Source: Sporolactobacillus kofuensis
Lineage (GTDB): Bacteria > Bacillota > Bacilli > Bacillales > Sporolactobacillaceae
Length of the DNA: 64,000 bases
Direction: 5' to 3'
Assembly: GCF_024125425.1 (NCBI RefSeq)
Contig: NZ_JAMXWN010000002.1
Span: 248,001-312,000 of the forward strand
Of the stretch, positions 24,649-33,661 are shown one piece after another. Under the pieces are notes generated by a model. That model was given only the letters and a program-made list of their open reading frames with translations. It ran no database searches and had not been told where the DNA came from. Both the position numbers and the translations under genes were made by a program. Positions within the stretch are counted from its first letter, which is position 1. The number at the start of each line of letters is the position of its first letter.

Positions 24649-26055
24649 TCATTGATTGCTAATAAATTCAGGTTCTTGATAGGTAAAATAGCTGCTTAAA
24701 TAGTCATGGCGATTATCGAGAAAAAGTGCACTGGCTACAGCTTTTGCGATTTTCGGCAAGCTGTATTTCATTCCGGAAAGTGCAGAAGCCGAAAGTCCGC
24801 AACTGATCATCGCCGAATAGTTAAAAGCAAAGAGGCCATGAAGCAGTTCTTTACCTTCTTCATCTCGGCTGAGTAAGCCGAAACCGGGACTAAGGTAGGG
24901 ATGTGCATCAAGAAGCTGATTCTTTATTTCTTCCGGGGCATTGTAGCAGTCGCTCCAACGGGCAATGTATTTTTCGACGAGTCTTAGTTCAGGACGCAAG
25001 GCGGGATCTGTGCGAAGACCAGTGCTGACAATTAGAAAATCAAAGGAGAAGGAGTCTTTTGCAGTGGTTACCTTTGCGGTGTCCTCAGTTCGAGCAACAT
25101 CAAGCCAGGGGGATCCGAGGTGGAGGTGGAATCCCGGCCACGCAGATGCACGCGCAAACATGTCATTGGTTGGCGGTTGATTTAGCTTGAAGAAGTGGGC
25201 CATTACTGCGTACTTTTCTGCATCGGTCAATAAATGAAAATGCTCAATCAAACCTGACGGCTCCAACTGGCGGATTGGATTTACGCGTGGCAGTGCTGGG
25301 CGCCGAACAAAAACATGGACTTCTGAAGCACCTTTCGACAATGCAAAATGAGCATTGTCAAAGGCTGAGGCACCTCCGCCTAATACTGCAATTTTCTTTC
25401 CGTTTAGCCGATCAAAATCAATAGCTTCAGAAGTGTGCGCATAGAGATTCTTTGGAAGCTTATCTGTGATCATCGGTGGAATATACCAGCTGCCGCCGCC
25501 TTGAATACCAGTAGCTAGAATCACTTTTCGGGCGAGTAGAGTATCGGATGGCGCATGTGTACCGCCAACATGCAAACGGTAAATCCCATCTTTAATCGGT
25601 TCGATTAAGTTCAATTTGACTTTATTCATCACTGGAAGATCAAGCACATGCCGATACCAGCGTAAGTAGTTCATCCAATCGCCCCGCGGAATTTTGTCAA
25701 GAGCCGCCCAACTCTCCTGCCCAAACTGTGCCTCCCACCAGGAGCGGAAGGTTAGTGAGGGGATTCCGAAATCTAGAGGTGTTAGCTGTTTTGGTGTTCG
25801 TAAGGTAACCATGCGGGCATAGGTCACCCAAGGGCCTTCCAAGCCCTCTTCGTTCTCATCAATAACCAGAATGTTGGAAATCCGTTCGCGCATAAGACCA
25901 AAGGCAATCCCCAGGCCACACTGCCCGCCTCCGACGATTACTGCGTCGTAGACATGACCATCAGGATGATTGACCGGGCGTACCCAATCCGGGCTGTTCA
26001 TGACAAGATAGGAGAGATCTTGTTTTACCCGTTCGTTCAACGCGTCCAGACTCAT
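24649..26055 (-). CDS. FAD/NAD(P)-binding oxidoreductase, group B monooxygenase-like
   Basis: A 468-aa flavoprotein with two Rossmann motifs: VIVGGGQCGLGIAFG for FAD near residue 40 and IAVLGGGASAFDNA for NAD(P) near 225. This layout fits flavin monooxygenases of group B or N-hydroxylases, not the single-motif HpxO urate hydroxylase. The segment WVTYARMVTLRTPKQLTPLDFGIP is a conspicuous conserved-looking block. ATG at 26055 has AAAGGAG upstream; TTG 26061 is too close. It faces the amidase gene divergently at the edge of the purine island, which lacks uricase. It is therefore a candidate for purine-ring or urate oxidation, or for electron supply to the Rieske protein. That role is inference. 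Confidence 0.75.
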   Translation of the reverse strand: MSLDALNERVKQDLSYLVMNSPDWVRPVNHPDGHVYDAVIVGGGQCGLGIAFGLMRERISNILVIDENEEGLEGPWVTYARMVTLRTPKQLTPLDFGIPSLTFRSWWEAQFGQESWAALDKIPRGDWMNYLRWYRHVLDLPVMNKVKLNLIEPIKDGIYRLHVGGTHAPSDTLLARKVILATGIQGGGSWYIPPMITDKLPKNLYAHTSEAIDFDRLNGKKIAVLGGGASAFDNAHFALSKGASEVHVFVRRPALPRVNPIRQLEPSGLIEHFHLLTDAEKYAVMAHFFKLNQPPTNDMFARASAWPGFHLHLGSPWLDVARTEDTAKVTTAKDSFSFDFLIVSTGLRTDPALRPELRLVEKYIARWSDCYNAPEEIKNQLLDAHPYLSPGFGLLSRDEEGKELLHGLFAFNYSAMISCGLSASALSGMKYSLPKIAKAVASALFLDNRHDYLSSYFTYQEPEFISNQ

Positions 26056-26236
26056 AGCCAAACCACTCCTTTAATTGTGAGAATTTTTACTATTTATAGT
26101 ATCGTTTTCGTCGACATAGATCAATTGCAATAGATCTAAATATTCTCTTTATAATTAGTCACTTTCACTAGAAAAATGGTCATAGCCTGCTTCCCTGTGG
26201 CTATACACGATTCATCCATAGAACACAAATAGTTTT

Positions 26237-26251
26237 TGTACGATTCGTACA
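26237..26251. promoter_or_regulatory. Palindromic operator candidate
   Basis: TGTACGA-T-TCGTACA, a perfect 7-1-7 inverted repeat, lies in the divergent region between the flavoprotein and amidase genes. TATAAT at about 26300 with an upstream TTGTA-like box would be the amidase promoter. The regulator is unknown. Confidence 0.5.
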
Positions 26252-26356
26252 GAAACAAATGCCCGGATTTGAGTTAGACTTGTATTAGGCGATGATGACG
26301 TATAATAGGAGTTAACTTGTTTTCTTAAAATTAGGATAAAAAGTGGTGATCGGAAA

Positions 26357-27547
26357 ATGGAGAAGGATCAATTTGGTGCTTTCGTCCAGGATCAGATGAA
26401 TATTGAACCTACAAGAAATGGGTTACTCGATCAGATGAGTTTTGCTGTTAAAGATGTTTTCGCTGTTCGAGGTCATGTCAATAGTGGTGGAAATCCAGAT
26501 TGGCAGAAGACACATTCAGCTGCGGACAAACATGCCTGGACGGTCGAGCGACTGCTCGAAAACGGGGCGACATTGCGCGGTGTAACCGTGACCGATGAGC
26601 TAATGTACAGCCTGAAAGGGGATAATATTCACTACCCACCAACGATAAATCCGCGTATCCCAAGTTCTTTCTCAGGAGGTTCGTCAAGCGGTTCGGCCGT
26701 TGCTGCAGCTGCCGGGTTAACCGACTTTGCAGTGGGCACTGATACCGGTGGATCTGTTCGTATTCCATCATCTTATTGTGGACTTTTCGGCATCCGTACA
26801 ACGCATGGCGCAATTCCACTTGATGGTGTGATCCCTTTGGCACCAAGCTTTGACACGGTTGGATGGATGGCAAAGAAGGCAGAAGTTCTAGCGGCAGTGG
26901 GGCAATGTCTGCTCTCCGATGAAGCAATTGCCACTTACAAGCATATGTACATTCTCGAGGATGCATGGGACCTCATTACGTCTGAAACAGTAAAAGAAAC
27001 TTTGGAACAGGCGGTCTCCCATATGTTCCTTGATCAGACTATTCAGCATGTCCGTTTACCGTTAACCTCACTGGAGGAACTCGTCGAGACTTTTCGTCTC
27101 ATTCAAGGTATCGAGGCTTGGGAGGCACATGGCAGATGGATTGAAGCTATTCACCCTCGGTTCGGTCGAGATATTGCCGGTCGATTTGAAGCTGCGTCGA
27201 AAATGAAGCGAGATGAAGCCTTTGATCGAGCGGTACAGATTAAAACGCAATTTGTCCACGAGATGAGAAGTTTCGTTGGATCAGACAGCCTGCTCATCTT
27301 GCCGACTACCTATGGGCCTGCACCTGACCGGGATGCATCATTTGAAGCGAGTGAAAAAGTACGTGCGCAAACGATGAAACTGACCTGTATCGCCGGTGTT
27401 TCAGGATTGCCCCAGGTCACAATTCCAGTCATGGATCATGGCCGACCACTTGGACTTTCTTTGATTTCCGGCGCGCACACGGACCAACAACTGCTGGCAT
27501 TTGTTGAAGAATTATGCAGAACAAGTGGTGACGCATACATAGGATAA
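26357..27547 (+). CDS. Amidase signature family hydrolase
   Basis: A 396-aa Ser-cisSer-Lys amidase. The triad is visible: Lys32 (FAVKDVF), cis-Ser109 (SGGSSSGSA) and nucleophile Ser133 (GTDTGGSVRIP). The size fits single-domain AtzF/AtzE-like amidases without the C-terminal allophanate domain. It is the first gene of a set with OHCU decarboxylase and 5-hydroxyisourate hydrolase. In the same island the ureidoglycine transaminase would release oxalurate, so hydrolysis of an N-carbamoyl compound or an amide in this pathway is plausible but not shown. The gene spacing to uraD is 63 nt. Confidence 0.85.
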   Translation: MEKDQFGAFVQDQMNIEPTRNGLLDQMSFAVKDVFAVRGHVNSGGNPDWQKTHSAADKHAWTVERLLENGATLRGVTVTDELMYSLKGDNIHYPPTINPRIPSSFSGGSSSGSAVAAAAGLTDFAVGTDTGGSVRIPSSYCGLFGIRTTHGAIPLDGVIPLAPSFDTVGWMAKKAEVLAAVGQCLLSDEAIATYKHMYILEDAWDLITSETVKETLEQAVSHMFLDQTIQHVRLPLTSLEELVETFRLIQGIEAWEAHGRWIEAIHPRFGRDIAGRFEAASKMKRDEAFDRAVQIKTQFVHEMRSFVGSDSLLILPTTYGPAPDRDASFEASEKVRAQTMKLTCIAGVSGLPQVTIPVMDHGRPLGLSLISGAHTDQQLLAFVEELCRTSGDAYIG

Positions 27548-27610
27548 TTCAAGAGCTGTCCGTGCCAAGAGTACAAAGCCTCGATTCACCATTGAATGGG
27601 AGGATGCCAA

Positions 27611-28108
27611 ATGAAACTTGAGACATTGAATCGAGCGGATTCAGATCATTTTGTCGAGCTGCTTGATGGGGTCTTTGAACACGCGCCATGGATTGTCAAG
27701 AAAATCGATCATTTGAGACCTTTCTCATCGATTGATACATTATTCAGAGCAATCGCGTCTGCATTAACAACTGCATCATACGAGCAAAAAGAGGCATTGA
27801 TCAATGCTCATCCTCGGCTCGGATCATCTGGAAAAATGACGGAAAGATCTACACGTGAGCAGCAACAAGCAGGGCTTCAGAACATGGAAGAGGAAGAGGC
27901 GACTGCTTTCGCAAAATTAAATGCCGACTATGAAAAAAGATTTGATCTCCCGTTTATCATGGCAGTTCGAGGAAAAACAAAATCTGAAATATACGCAGCG
28001 ATGGAAAAGCGAATCCACAATACCAAAAAGAAGGAATTTGAAACGGCAATTGACGAGATTCTGAAGATTACACGTTTTCGATTGGATGATCTGTTGCATG
28101 AAGAGTAA
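27611..28108 (+). CDS. uraD: OHCU decarboxylase
   Basis: 2-oxo-4-hydroxy-4-carboxy-5-ureidoimidazoline decarboxylase forms S-allantoin as the last step of urate conversion. The 165-aa protein contains the catalytic His67 in INAHPRLG, then QQQAGL, LNADYEKRFDLPFIMAVRGK and a basic C-terminal helix, in family order. ATG at 27611 lies behind GGGAGG; the upstream ATG at 27596 precedes the SD. In many bacilli this domain is fused to uricase in PucL; here it is a free-standing protein, and no uricase domain follows. Confidence 0.93.
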   Translation: MKLETLNRADSDHFVELLDGVFEHAPWIVKKIDHLRPFSSIDTLFRAIASALTTASYEQKEALINAHPRLGSSGKMTERSTREQQQAGLQNMEEEEATAFAKLNADYEKRFDLPFIMAVRGKTKSEIYAAMEKRIHNTKKKEFETAIDEILKITRFRLDDLLHEE

Positions 28109-28175
28109 CTAGGATCAGAGATTTTCATACGCCAATTGATTGGTCAATCCAATCAGAACCAATGGGGGAATGGTT

Positions 28176-28526
28176 ATGGGCCAGCTCACGACACATATTT
28201 TGGACTTGACACAAGGGAGACCGGCGTCAAATGTCCAAATCGATGTGTACAACGTGGATGGGGAAATGATCACTTTTTTACAGAGCAGCAGGACAAACGG
28301 TGATGGACGTTTGGACGCTCCGTTGCTTGTCGGAATGAATTTTTACGAAGGCATCTATGAATTGCATGTTCATATTGGCGACTATTTCAAGCGAACAAAT
28401 CATTCTTCAGATTTAACTTTTCTAGATATTGTCACCGTTCGTTTTCGTGTTGCAGATGCTGAACAAAACTACCATGTACCGTTGCTTGTGTCTCCGTTTG
28501 GCTATCAAGTTTATAGAGGCAGTTGA
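28176..28526 (+). CDS. uraH: 5-hydroxyisourate hydrolase
   Basis: A transthyretin-like enzyme that hydrolyses 5-hydroxyisourate to OHCU. The 116-aa length, the N-terminal LTTHILD (His7) and the C-terminal signature YRGS are diagnostic. The start at 28176 has GGGGGA upstream. The longer frame from 28140 contains the SD. It lies 67 nt after uraD, and the two catalyse consecutive steps. The operon ends at the terminator at 28803 shared with the convergent permease gene. Confidence 0.95.
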   Translation: MGQLTTHILDLTQGRPASNVQIDVYNVDGEMITFLQSSRTNGDGRLDAPLLVGMNFYEGIYELHVHIGDYFKRTNHSSDLTFLDIVTVRFRVADAEQNYHVPLLVSPFGYQVYRGS

Positions 28527-28589
28527 AGAAAACTAGGTGACGCCAGATCCTTGCTCTATGCTGGAATGTTGGATTTTGAACGTCGATAT

Positions 28590-28740
28590 GTGCTCGATTA
28601 CACTCCAGTTGCTCTCTTTCCGAGGGTGATCTGGGAGCCTCCTTGAACAACCTGCTGCCTGCGGGGCTCCCTGGTTCGCATCACAAGTGGTCCAAAAGCA
28701 GTCCCGCACTTTCCTGTTTAATCCTAACGTGTTCAAAGAG
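28590..28740 (-). repeat. Dispersed repeat family, copy E (inverted)
   Basis: Read on the minus strand it matches the family: GAACA...GGATTAAACAGG, GTGCGGGACTG, GCGAACCAGGGAGCCCCGCAGG and AAGGAGGCTCCCAGATCACC. It is the only clear minus-strand copy in the window and explains the 28527-28800 gap. Confidence 0.7.
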
Positions 28741-28802
28741 TACTCCGTTGATCGGAACACTGGATTTATCCAAATAGTTATATGTTCTTACTTAGTAAGA
28801 AG

Positions 28803-28838
28803 AACAAGAAGCGCGGCAATTTCACCGCGCTTCTTGTT
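28803..28838. terminator. Bidirectional terminator
   Basis: AACAAGAAGCGCGG and CCGCGCTTCTTGTT form a 14-bp perfect stem between convergent uraH and the permease gene. Confidence 0.88.
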
Positions 28839-28871
28839 GTAGATTATGAGTTTGGGGAAACACAGAACCAT

Positions 28872-30209
28872 TTAAGATTTTGCCGCACTCGTTTCAGCAA
28901 CCATTTGCTTTGAAAGATTGGTAACCTCTTCTTCGTGTGTATGACGGCCAACATTAAAAATAACATTTAGAATAAGGGCGGTAAGACTACCGGAAACAAT
29001 TCCATTATTGGTGAGAATCTGGATGAGACTCGGAAACTTTGCGAACAACTCGGGTTGGACCGTGACGCCGAGCCCGATGCCGATCGAGCAGGCAATGATC
29101 AACAAGTTTTCCTGACGCGAGAAGTCAACTTTTCCGAGCATGCGCACACCGGAAGCAATGACCATGCCAAACATGGCAAGAGTCGCACCGCCAATCACAG
29201 CACTCGGAATCAATACGGTCAACGCACCAATTTTAGGAATCAAGCCAAGCGTAATCAGTGCAACACCGCAGACGATCGCCACTTTGCGGGTTTTTACACG
29301 AGTCATTTGGACAAGTCCGACATTCTGTGAGAAAGTCGTGTAAGGAAAAGCGTTGAAAAGCCCACCAATCAGAATTGCCAGCCCTTCCGCACGATACCCG
29401 TGCTTCATTGCCTTCTCATTAATCGGCTGTTCACAGATTTCGCTGAGTGCGAGATACACACCGGTCGTTTCGATCATACTGACAATGCCGACAATCGACA
29501 TGGCAATAATGGCGTCAATGTGGAATGTCGGGGCACCGAAACTGAATGGTTTGATCAGGCTGAACCAGCCAGCACTACTTGCTGATGAAAAATCAACCAT
29601 GCCCATAAAAGCAGCAGCAATCGTACCGACGACAATACTGAGTAGGATGGAAATCGTGCGCAGGAATCCTTTGAAAAAACGGTTCAGGACAATAATCAGC
29701 GCGAGCACGCCGAAACCAAGTCCTAAGTTTTGGGGACTACCGAAGCCCTTAGCCCCGACACCGCCTCCCAAATTGTTGATTGCAACGGGGATCAGCGTAA
29801 TGCCAATGATCATCACAACTGTACCGACAACAACAGGTGGAAAGAAATGGACGATTTTCCCGAAAATAGTGGACAGAATGAGTACCACCAGCCCGGCAAC
29901 GAGAATGGCACCGCAAATTCCGGGCATTCCGTACGATTTACCAATGATGATCATTGGCGACACCGCTGTAAAGGTACACCCCATGACGATTGGAAGACCA
30001 ATACCGAAATACCGGTTTTTCCAGGCCTGAAACAGCGTGGCGAGCCCACAAGCGGCAAGATCAATGGAAACAAGCAGTGCAAGTTCAGCACCATTCAAGC
30101 CAACAGCACCACCGACAATCAGGGGAACGATGACTGCACCGCCATACATGGCAAGCATGTGTTGAATGCCAAGCGATAATATTTTTCCGGATTTTTGTGT
30201 CGTGCCCAT
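28872..30209 (-). CDS. NCS2 family purine/urate permease
   Basis: A 445-aa proton-coupled purine transporter of the nucleobase-ascorbate (NCS2) family with about twelve to fourteen membrane segments. The family signature SQNVGLVQMTRV lies near residue 297, and the substrate-binding EICEQP loop comes before it. It is related to the PucJ/PucK and xanthine/uric acid permeases of bacilli. ATG at 30209 follows GAGGAG. It is the last gene of a minus-strand set after the Rieske protein and ferredoxin, so the oxygenase system and substrate uptake are probably expressed together. Urate versus xanthine cannot be separated by sequence alone. Confidence 0.9.
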   Translation of the reverse strand: MGTTQKSGKILSLGIQHMLAMYGGAVIVPLIVGGAVGLNGAELALLVSIDLAACGLATLFQAWKNRYFGIGLPIVMGCTFTAVSPMIIIGKSYGMPGICGAILVAGLVVLILSTIFGKIVHFFPPVVVGTVVMIIGITLIPVAINNLGGGVGAKGFGSPQNLGLGFGVLALIIVLNRFFKGFLRTISILLSIVVGTIAAAFMGMVDFSSASSAGWFSLIKPFSFGAPTFHIDAIIAMSIVGIVSMIETTGVYLALSEICEQPINEKAMKHGYRAEGLAILIGGLFNAFPYTTFSQNVGLVQMTRVKTRKVAIVCGVALITLGLIPKIGALTVLIPSAVIGGATLAMFGMVIASGVRMLGKVDFSRQENLLIIACSIGIGLGVTVQPELFAKFPSLIQILTNNGIVSGSLTALILNVIFNVGRHTHEEEVTNLSKQMVAETSAAKS

Positions 30210-30270
30210 TTTTCACACTCCTCTTCGATTCTTCTTCTATTAATAATGAGATAACACCAATGGAGTTAGC

Positions 30271-30546
<276 letters not shown>

Positions 30547-30579
30547 TTAGATCGTTCCATCTTTCAGATCTACGCGATG

Positions 30580-31620
30580 TCAACTTGTATACTGTTTGCC
30601 GAGTCCCATTTCTTTGAGCAGTTTGCGATAAGCAATCGATGTCTTGTCTGCCATAATATGCGCTTCAGCCATCAGATCGAGCGGAAGCTCTTCTGGCTTT
30701 TGGTTTTCGACCATTTCCTTGTCCTCGTTGAAAATTCTCAAGTTGAATGCACAAGCATCTTCAATGGATAGGTTCTTATCGAAGTTTTGGGTAATCGGGC
30801 AAAAGAGTCGAGTTTTTCTTGCGGAGATCGGACTGGCAGCATTCAGAATACAAAGCAGCTTATCATCTGGAAAATGTACAATCAATCTGGCGGCGAGTGG
30901 GGGAAAGATGTCATATTCTCTCAGCCATTTGAAATCAGCGGGTGAAGGATCATCCATGCCTTTGGGATAGTTGCTGACCGAACTGAGGTAGTCCGTGTGA
31001 ATACCATCTTCGGTACGATACACTTTATAGCTTGGAACAAATGCATTATTCCGATCGGCAAACGTATCTGTATGGACCCAGGCAAAGTGAGCAACGTCCA
31101 GAAAACCTTCAACCTGACGCCCTGCTGAACCATTAATGTCAATCACGGGCGCGATAAATGATATGTGCTCGGGATCTTCCCAAGTCGGCAAAGACGGAAT
31201 TCTTTCTTCTTCGCCGTTTAACGTTGTCCAAATGAGTCCATAGCGTTCAACTACTGGGAAGACGGTCAAACAGAGACGAGGTGAAATTTTTGCTTCAGGA
31301 TGCGCCGGAATTGCAACACATTGTCCATCAGAAGCATAACTGAATCCATGATAAGGGCAGACAATCGTGTCATTATCAACCCAACCCATGCTTAATGGTG
31401 TTCCACGATGGATGCAGAGGTCGCGTGCAACAACGGGTTTTCCCTTTGCTCGGTAAACGACGAGTTCAACATCAAGCAGTTTTACGGCTACCGGTTTGTC
31501 TGTGACCTCATCGCTTTTCGCAACGGGATACCAGTATTGAGCGAGAACGGTCCAATCTTCCAAACTAAATGTGCACGCGTTCGGATAGGGTGTGTTCCTC
31601 TGAGTGTTCACCATTGCCAT
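30580..31620 (-). CDS. Rieske non-heme iron oxygenase, HpxD-like
   Basis: A 346-aa oxygenase component. The Rieske [2Fe-2S] ligands are Cys69-x-His71 and Cys88-x2-His91 (CIHRG and CPYHGF). The mononuclear iron site shows His178 and His183 in DVAHFAWVH, with the bridging Asp175. The size and single-subunit form match the Klebsiella HpxD type of purine catabolism and the phthalate-dioxygenase group. ATG 31620 is favoured because GGGGAG ends 9 nt upstream; ATG 31626 is possible. It heads the minus-strand unit oxygenase-ferredoxin-permease, divergent from pucR. Hypoxanthine or xanthine hydroxylation is the likely reaction by context. No dedicated reductase gene is adjacent. Confidence 0.88.
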   Translation of the reverse strand: MAMVNTQRNTPYPNACTFSLEDWTVLAQYWYPVAKSDEVTDKPVAVKLLDVELVVYRAKGKPVVARDLCIHRGTPLSMGWVDNDTIVCPYHGFSYASDGQCVAIPAHPEAKISPRLCLTVFPVVERYGLIWTTLNGEEERIPSLPTWEDPEHISFIAPVIDINGSAGRQVEGFLDVAHFAWVHTDTFADRNNAFVPSYKVYRTEDGIHTDYLSSVSNYPKGMDDPSPADFKWLREYDIFPPLAARLIVHFPDDKLLCILNAASPISARKTRLFCPITQNFDKNLSIEDACAFNLRIFNEDKEMVENQKPEELPLDLMAEAHIMADKTSIAYRKLLKEMGLGKQYTS

Positions 31621-31690
31621 AGCCATAATCTCCCCTTATGTTTTAATATCAGAAAGTTTATAATGAATTTAGAAAAATCTGTATTATTAT

Positions 31691-31705
31691 GTTAGATAAT
31701 CTAAC
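31691..31705. promoter_or_regulatory. Palindromic operator candidate
   Basis: GTTAGAT-A-ATCTAAC, a perfect 7-1-7 palindrome, lies between the divergent Rieske and pucR genes, close to the Rieske start. It may be bound by PucR or another regulator. Confidence 0.5.
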
Positions 31706-31886
31706 TGAAATAATCTTTTTTTGTATATTTGATCTATAGACACGTTTTCCTTTGGATGATGTGACAAAAATTTGACGATTTGCTGATATGTTTTTCGCGG
31801 AGACGGAGTGTATGAACACGAGTTGAACAAGCCAAAGCTACTTGCTGAATGCATCAAGACGGTTGTAAAAATGGGGGAACGCATCG

Positions 31887-33524
31887 ATGATTGTCTCTGA
31901 TATTTTTTCGCAATCAACTTTTTCCGGATTTAAACTCATTGCAGGTGATGCGGGTTCTGATCGGGAAATACGCAATATTAATATGATGGACGCTCCGGAT
32001 ATTATTGATTATCTTAAGTCGGGCGACTGGTTGGTGACCTCAGGTTATCACCTAAAAAACAATGCTGATTTTTTTGAGAAATTGGTGCGGCAGATGGCTG
32101 AAAAAGGGTGCGCAGCTCTTGGCATCAAAACGAAGCGGTTTATCGAAGACATTCCTGATGCAGTGATTCAACTGGCAAATCAGCTGTCCTTCCCACTAAT
32201 TTTTATTCCCAACAGCATTCCGCTTGTGGATATCGTGAACCAGACACTGAGTCTTATTCTGAATACACGTACACAAGAGTTGCAATTTGCGATTGATAAG
32301 CACCAACAATTTTCCAGCCATATCATGAATGGCGAAGGGGCCTTACAGATTCTTGATAGTCTTTCACAGTTCATTGGATTCCCTGCAGCGCTGCTTGACA
32401 ATTATTTCAAACCCATTGCAGTCGCGCATCAAGGGTCCATACAGAATCTATTTGATCCCCTAAAACAAGTCGGTTCTGAATTCATACAGACGCGCAGTTT
32501 CTCTTCCTCATTCTGCTTGATCAACACGCATCAAGTGTATACACTCTTCCCACTTTATACGTACAAAACAAAACGCCATTTTCTGGTCATTGCTGGATGT
32601 ACAGCCATGGAAGATCGGATTAGGGTATTGACGATTGAGCAGGCGGTGAATGTACTAGCCTTTGAGTTGATTAAAGATGAGGCATTGAAACAGAGCGATC
32701 GGAAAATTCGTGATGCCTTTTTCATGAAATTAATTACTGATGAATTTTCTTCTAAAGAAGAAATGATCAACCGTGCAAAAGAATTCGGGATGCAGAGCGA
32801 ACAAAAAACGATCGTCATCGTTGGAAAGCTTGACATTGACGATCGTCAGATCAGTTTTACAACCTTCAGAAAGAAAACGAATGATGTCTGTGAATTCATG
32901 GAAGGGGAATTGGCGAACCTACCTTTTCCCGGCTTCTTTTTTGTCAAAGACACTTTCTGTATATGCTTGATTAATGTTGGGGAAGGTTGGACGAATGGAC
33001 AGCGGCAGCTTCTGCCTTATTTGGGCAGAGTTCAGAATCGAGTGGCACAATTCTTTTCCGAAACGCTTTCCTTCGGACTGAGCAATCTCTGCGTGAATCT
33101 GACCGACATCGCGACAGCATACCAGGCAGCTGTTGACGCTCTGCACGTTGGTTTGCGTTCGGGGCGACGCGCGTTTATCCAGATCTATCAATCAAATGGG
33201 TTTGCTGATCTTTTGCGCATGGTACCGATGGAAGATTTGTACAAGCTTTATCGTGAAACATTCCAAGGACTCGCTTTTTCTGAGAAAGAGGAAGACAAAG
33301 AACTTTTCCGTACGCTCATTGTCTACTTTGAGTCGAACTGCCAGATTTCAGAAACAGCGAAGAAATTGTATATTCATCGAAATACAGTCATCTATCGGAT
33401 TGAAAAATGTGAGCAGTTGCTTGGAAAAAATTTAAAAGATCCGGAGACAGGATTTATGATTCGATTTGCATTTCGGCTGAAATCTTTGATGGATGAAGCG
33501 AACAAAACACATCATTGGCTATAA
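31887..33524 (+). CDS. pucR: PucR family transcriptional regulator
   Basis: A 545-aa regulator with the N-terminal purine catabolism domain (residues 1-120, MIVSDIF...NINMMDAPDI...DWLVTSGY), a central GGDEF-like region, and the C-terminal PucR helix-turn-helix ISETAKKLYIHRNTVIYRIEKCEQLLG near residue 500. In B. subtilis PucR activates and represses purine-degradation genes in response to allantoin-type metabolites. ATG at 31887 is used. Its position between the divergent oxygenase unit and the allC-pucG-allB genes strongly suggests that it controls this island. Confidence 0.9.
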   Translation: MIVSDIFSQSTFSGFKLIAGDAGSDREIRNINMMDAPDIIDYLKSGDWLVTSGYHLKNNADFFEKLVRQMAEKGCAALGIKTKRFIEDIPDAVIQLANQLSFPLIFIPNSIPLVDIVNQTLSLILNTRTQELQFAIDKHQQFSSHIMNGEGALQILDSLSQFIGFPAALLDNYFKPIAVAHQGSIQNLFDPLKQVGSEFIQTRSFSSSFCLINTHQVYTLFPLYTYKTKRHFLVIAGCTAMEDRIRVLTIEQAVNVLAFELIKDEALKQSDRKIRDAFFMKLITDEFSSKEEMINRAKEFGMQSEQKTIVIVGKLDIDDRQISFTTFRKKTNDVCEFMEGELANLPFPGFFFVKDTFCICLINVGEGWTNGQRQLLPYLGRVQNRVAQFFSETLSFGLSNLCVNLTDIATAYQAAVDALHVGLRSGRRAFIQIYQSNGFADLLRMVPMEDLYKLYRETFQGLAFSEKEEDKELFRTLIVYFESNCQISETAKKLYIHRNTVIYRIEKCEQLLGKNLKDPETGFMIRFAFRLKSLMDEANKTHHWL

Positions 33525-33568
33525 ACTTTTGTGTACTTTAACTGAATGAAGATAAAAAAATTAGAATT

Positions 33569-33628
33569 AGTGTCAATGGTTAAAGTCAGAAATTTTGCTA
33601 AAATGAGGTTATTCACACTATATGACAT
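33569..33628 (+). promoter_or_regulatory. Putative PucR-like site and promoter upstream of allC
   Basis: TGTCAATGGTTAA (33571-33583) differs at two positions from the B. subtilis PucR box WWWCNTTGGTTAA. TTGCTA and TATATG with 18-bp spacing follow downstream. An activator site just before the -35 would fit. The evidence is weak on motif grounds alone. Confidence 0.35.
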
Positions 33629-33661
33629 TTAACCTCACATGGAAAGAGGGCTCGTCAGACG

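Noticed and set aside
24649-26055. Calling the flavoprotein HpxO urate hydroxylase
   Set aside because: HpxO is a group A monooxygenase with one Rossmann motif; this protein has two, so only the role, not the orthology, could be shared.
29055-30179. Several plus-strand frames of 60-225 codons opposite the permease
   Set aside because: They are antisense shadows of the NCS2 permease gene, which has full family motifs and a good SD.
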